Shown here: in pieces, positions 63,536 to 64,000 of the stretch | How the letters are laid out: every line of letters starts with the position of its first letter | Numbering within the stretch: position 1 is the stretch's first letter | From: SB25 sp050180705 | GTDB lineage: Bacteria > Bacteroidota > Bacteroidia > Bacteroidales > Tenuifilaceae | Assembly: GCA_050180705.1 (NCBI GenBank) | Contig: JBFXDX010000003.1 | Location: forward strand, 124,001-188,000 | DNA length: 64,000 nt | Direction: 5' to 3' | Position numbers and translations under genes: made by a program | The notes under the pieces: generated by a model | Told to the model about the DNA's origin: nothing | Databases searched by the model: none | Seen by the model: the letters and a program-made list of their open reading frames with translations, nothing else

Positions 63536-64000
63536 TTATAGCAGTTTGATTCCTTGTGCTTTACATTTGTCGATTTCGGTTGACGGCCAAACCGATGATT
63601 GCACTTCGCCAATATGCGCCTTATGAAGAAGGAACATGCACATTCTGGATTGTCCAATTCCGCCTCCAATACTAAGCGGTAGTTTCTCTTCGAGAAGCAT
63701 TTGGTGGAACCAAAGTTCTTTACGATACTCCATGTCGTGGAGTTTGAGTTGTAGTTCAAGAGCCTCTTTATCAACTCTAATTCCCATCGACGATAGTTCA
63801 AATGCATCGTTTAAGGTTGGATGCCAAACTAAAATATCACCATTTAATCCTCTATGTCCATCGGGGCGAAGGGTTGACCAATCATCGTAATCGGGTGCAC
63901 GACCATCGGATGGTTTTCCGTCAGCAAGCGGATATCCGATTCCCTCAATACAAACAGCACCATAGTGCTTGCAGATCTCTCGTTCTCGTTGTTTGACGCT
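63536..64000 (-). CDS. asnA: Aspartate-ammonia ligase, C-terminal part
   Basis: The frame is open to the right edge; the last 154 codons are present. AsnA makes asparagine from aspartate, ammonia and ATP with a class II aminoacyl-tRNA-synthetase-like fold. The visible part carries RPDGHRGLNGDILVWHP (near 63835-63880), ELSSMGIRVD, and GGGIGQSRMCMFLLHKAHIGEVQSSVWP close to the end, all hallmarks of AsnA. The start lies outside the window. An inner ATG at 63787 is not the start, because the conserved sequence continues upstream of it. Confidence 0.93.
   Translation of the reverse strand, partial: SVKQREREICKHYGAVCIEGIGYPLADGKPSDGRAPDYDDWSTLRPDGHRGLNGDILVWHPTLNDAFELSSMGIRVDKEALELQLKLHDMEYRKELWFHQMLLEEKLPLSIGGGIGQSRMCMFLLHKAHIGEVQSSVWPSTEIDKCKAQGIKLL

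Noticed and set aside
1..64000. tRNA, rRNA, insertion sequences, prophage, replication origin
   Set aside because: The gaps between genes are short (none much above 300 bp), and none shows a cloverleaf, transposase, integrase, terminal inverted repeats or DnaA-box cluster.

Overview
The window comes from a Bacteroidota chromosome, most likely an AT-rich marine or sediment Bacteroidales/Marinilabiliales-type organism. Four things point there. Two giant secreted proteins end in type IX secretion (T9SS) sorting domains. Menaquinone genes are of the futalosine type (mqnB, mqnD). Sensor proteins of the 'two-component-regulator propeller + Y_Y_Y' class are present. Several promoters fit the Bacteroidota pattern TTG-N19..21-TAnnTTTG, and Shine-Dalgarno sequences are weak. 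I saw no tRNA, rRNA, insertion sequence, prophage or CRISPR.

Layout. 1-2.8 kb: the 3' end of a PEP/pyruvate-binding (PEP synthase-like) gene, then gdhA. 2.8-16.5 kb, minus strand: a four-gene operon with a 3423-residue T9SS surface protein (LamG, Fn3-like, FG-GAP/VCBS, PKD and Ig-like modules), a 641-residue beta-barrel protein and two small exported proteins. 16.6-23.1 kb: a membrane-bound AraC-type regulator diverging from a two-gene operon of an exported caspase-like protease and a propeller/Y_Y_Y/PP2C phosphatase. 23.4-31 kb: ordinary genes (lipoprotein, AsmA-like, OsmC, fabD, a small unknown, a barrel protein, a queuosine-precursor transporter).

31.2-53.7 kb, plus strand, is the most striking part. 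Seven genes with gaps of 1-21 bp end in one strong terminator. They encode a TlcA-like transporter with HEAT repeats, a HAMP/PP2C phosphatase, a protein with TIR-like/Rossmann-like domains, an nSTAND1 NTPase with WD40 repeats, a TPR-like/beta-barrel protein, a lipoprotein and a 3617-residue T9SS adhesin. The adhesin contains four near-identical 300-bp repeats that are visibly richer in G+C than their surroundings. My reading is that a signalling cascade (sensor phosphatase, TIR-like protein, STAND switch) is tied to building or sensing a surface adhesin. Function is inferred only from domains and gene order.

53.8-64 kb: folE with a eukaryotic-type 6-pyruvoyl-tetrahydropterin synthase, mqnB-mqnD, a Mn-type superoxide dismutase under an exact PerR-like box, a TPR/PP2C phosphatase, an Fe-type superoxide dismutase, a nitroreductase, amrS, truA and the 3' end of asnA. 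The window thus holds three PP2C (SpoIIE-type) phosphatases with unrelated sensor halves but closely similar catalytic halves. This suggests several inputs feeding one phosphorylation-controlled response.
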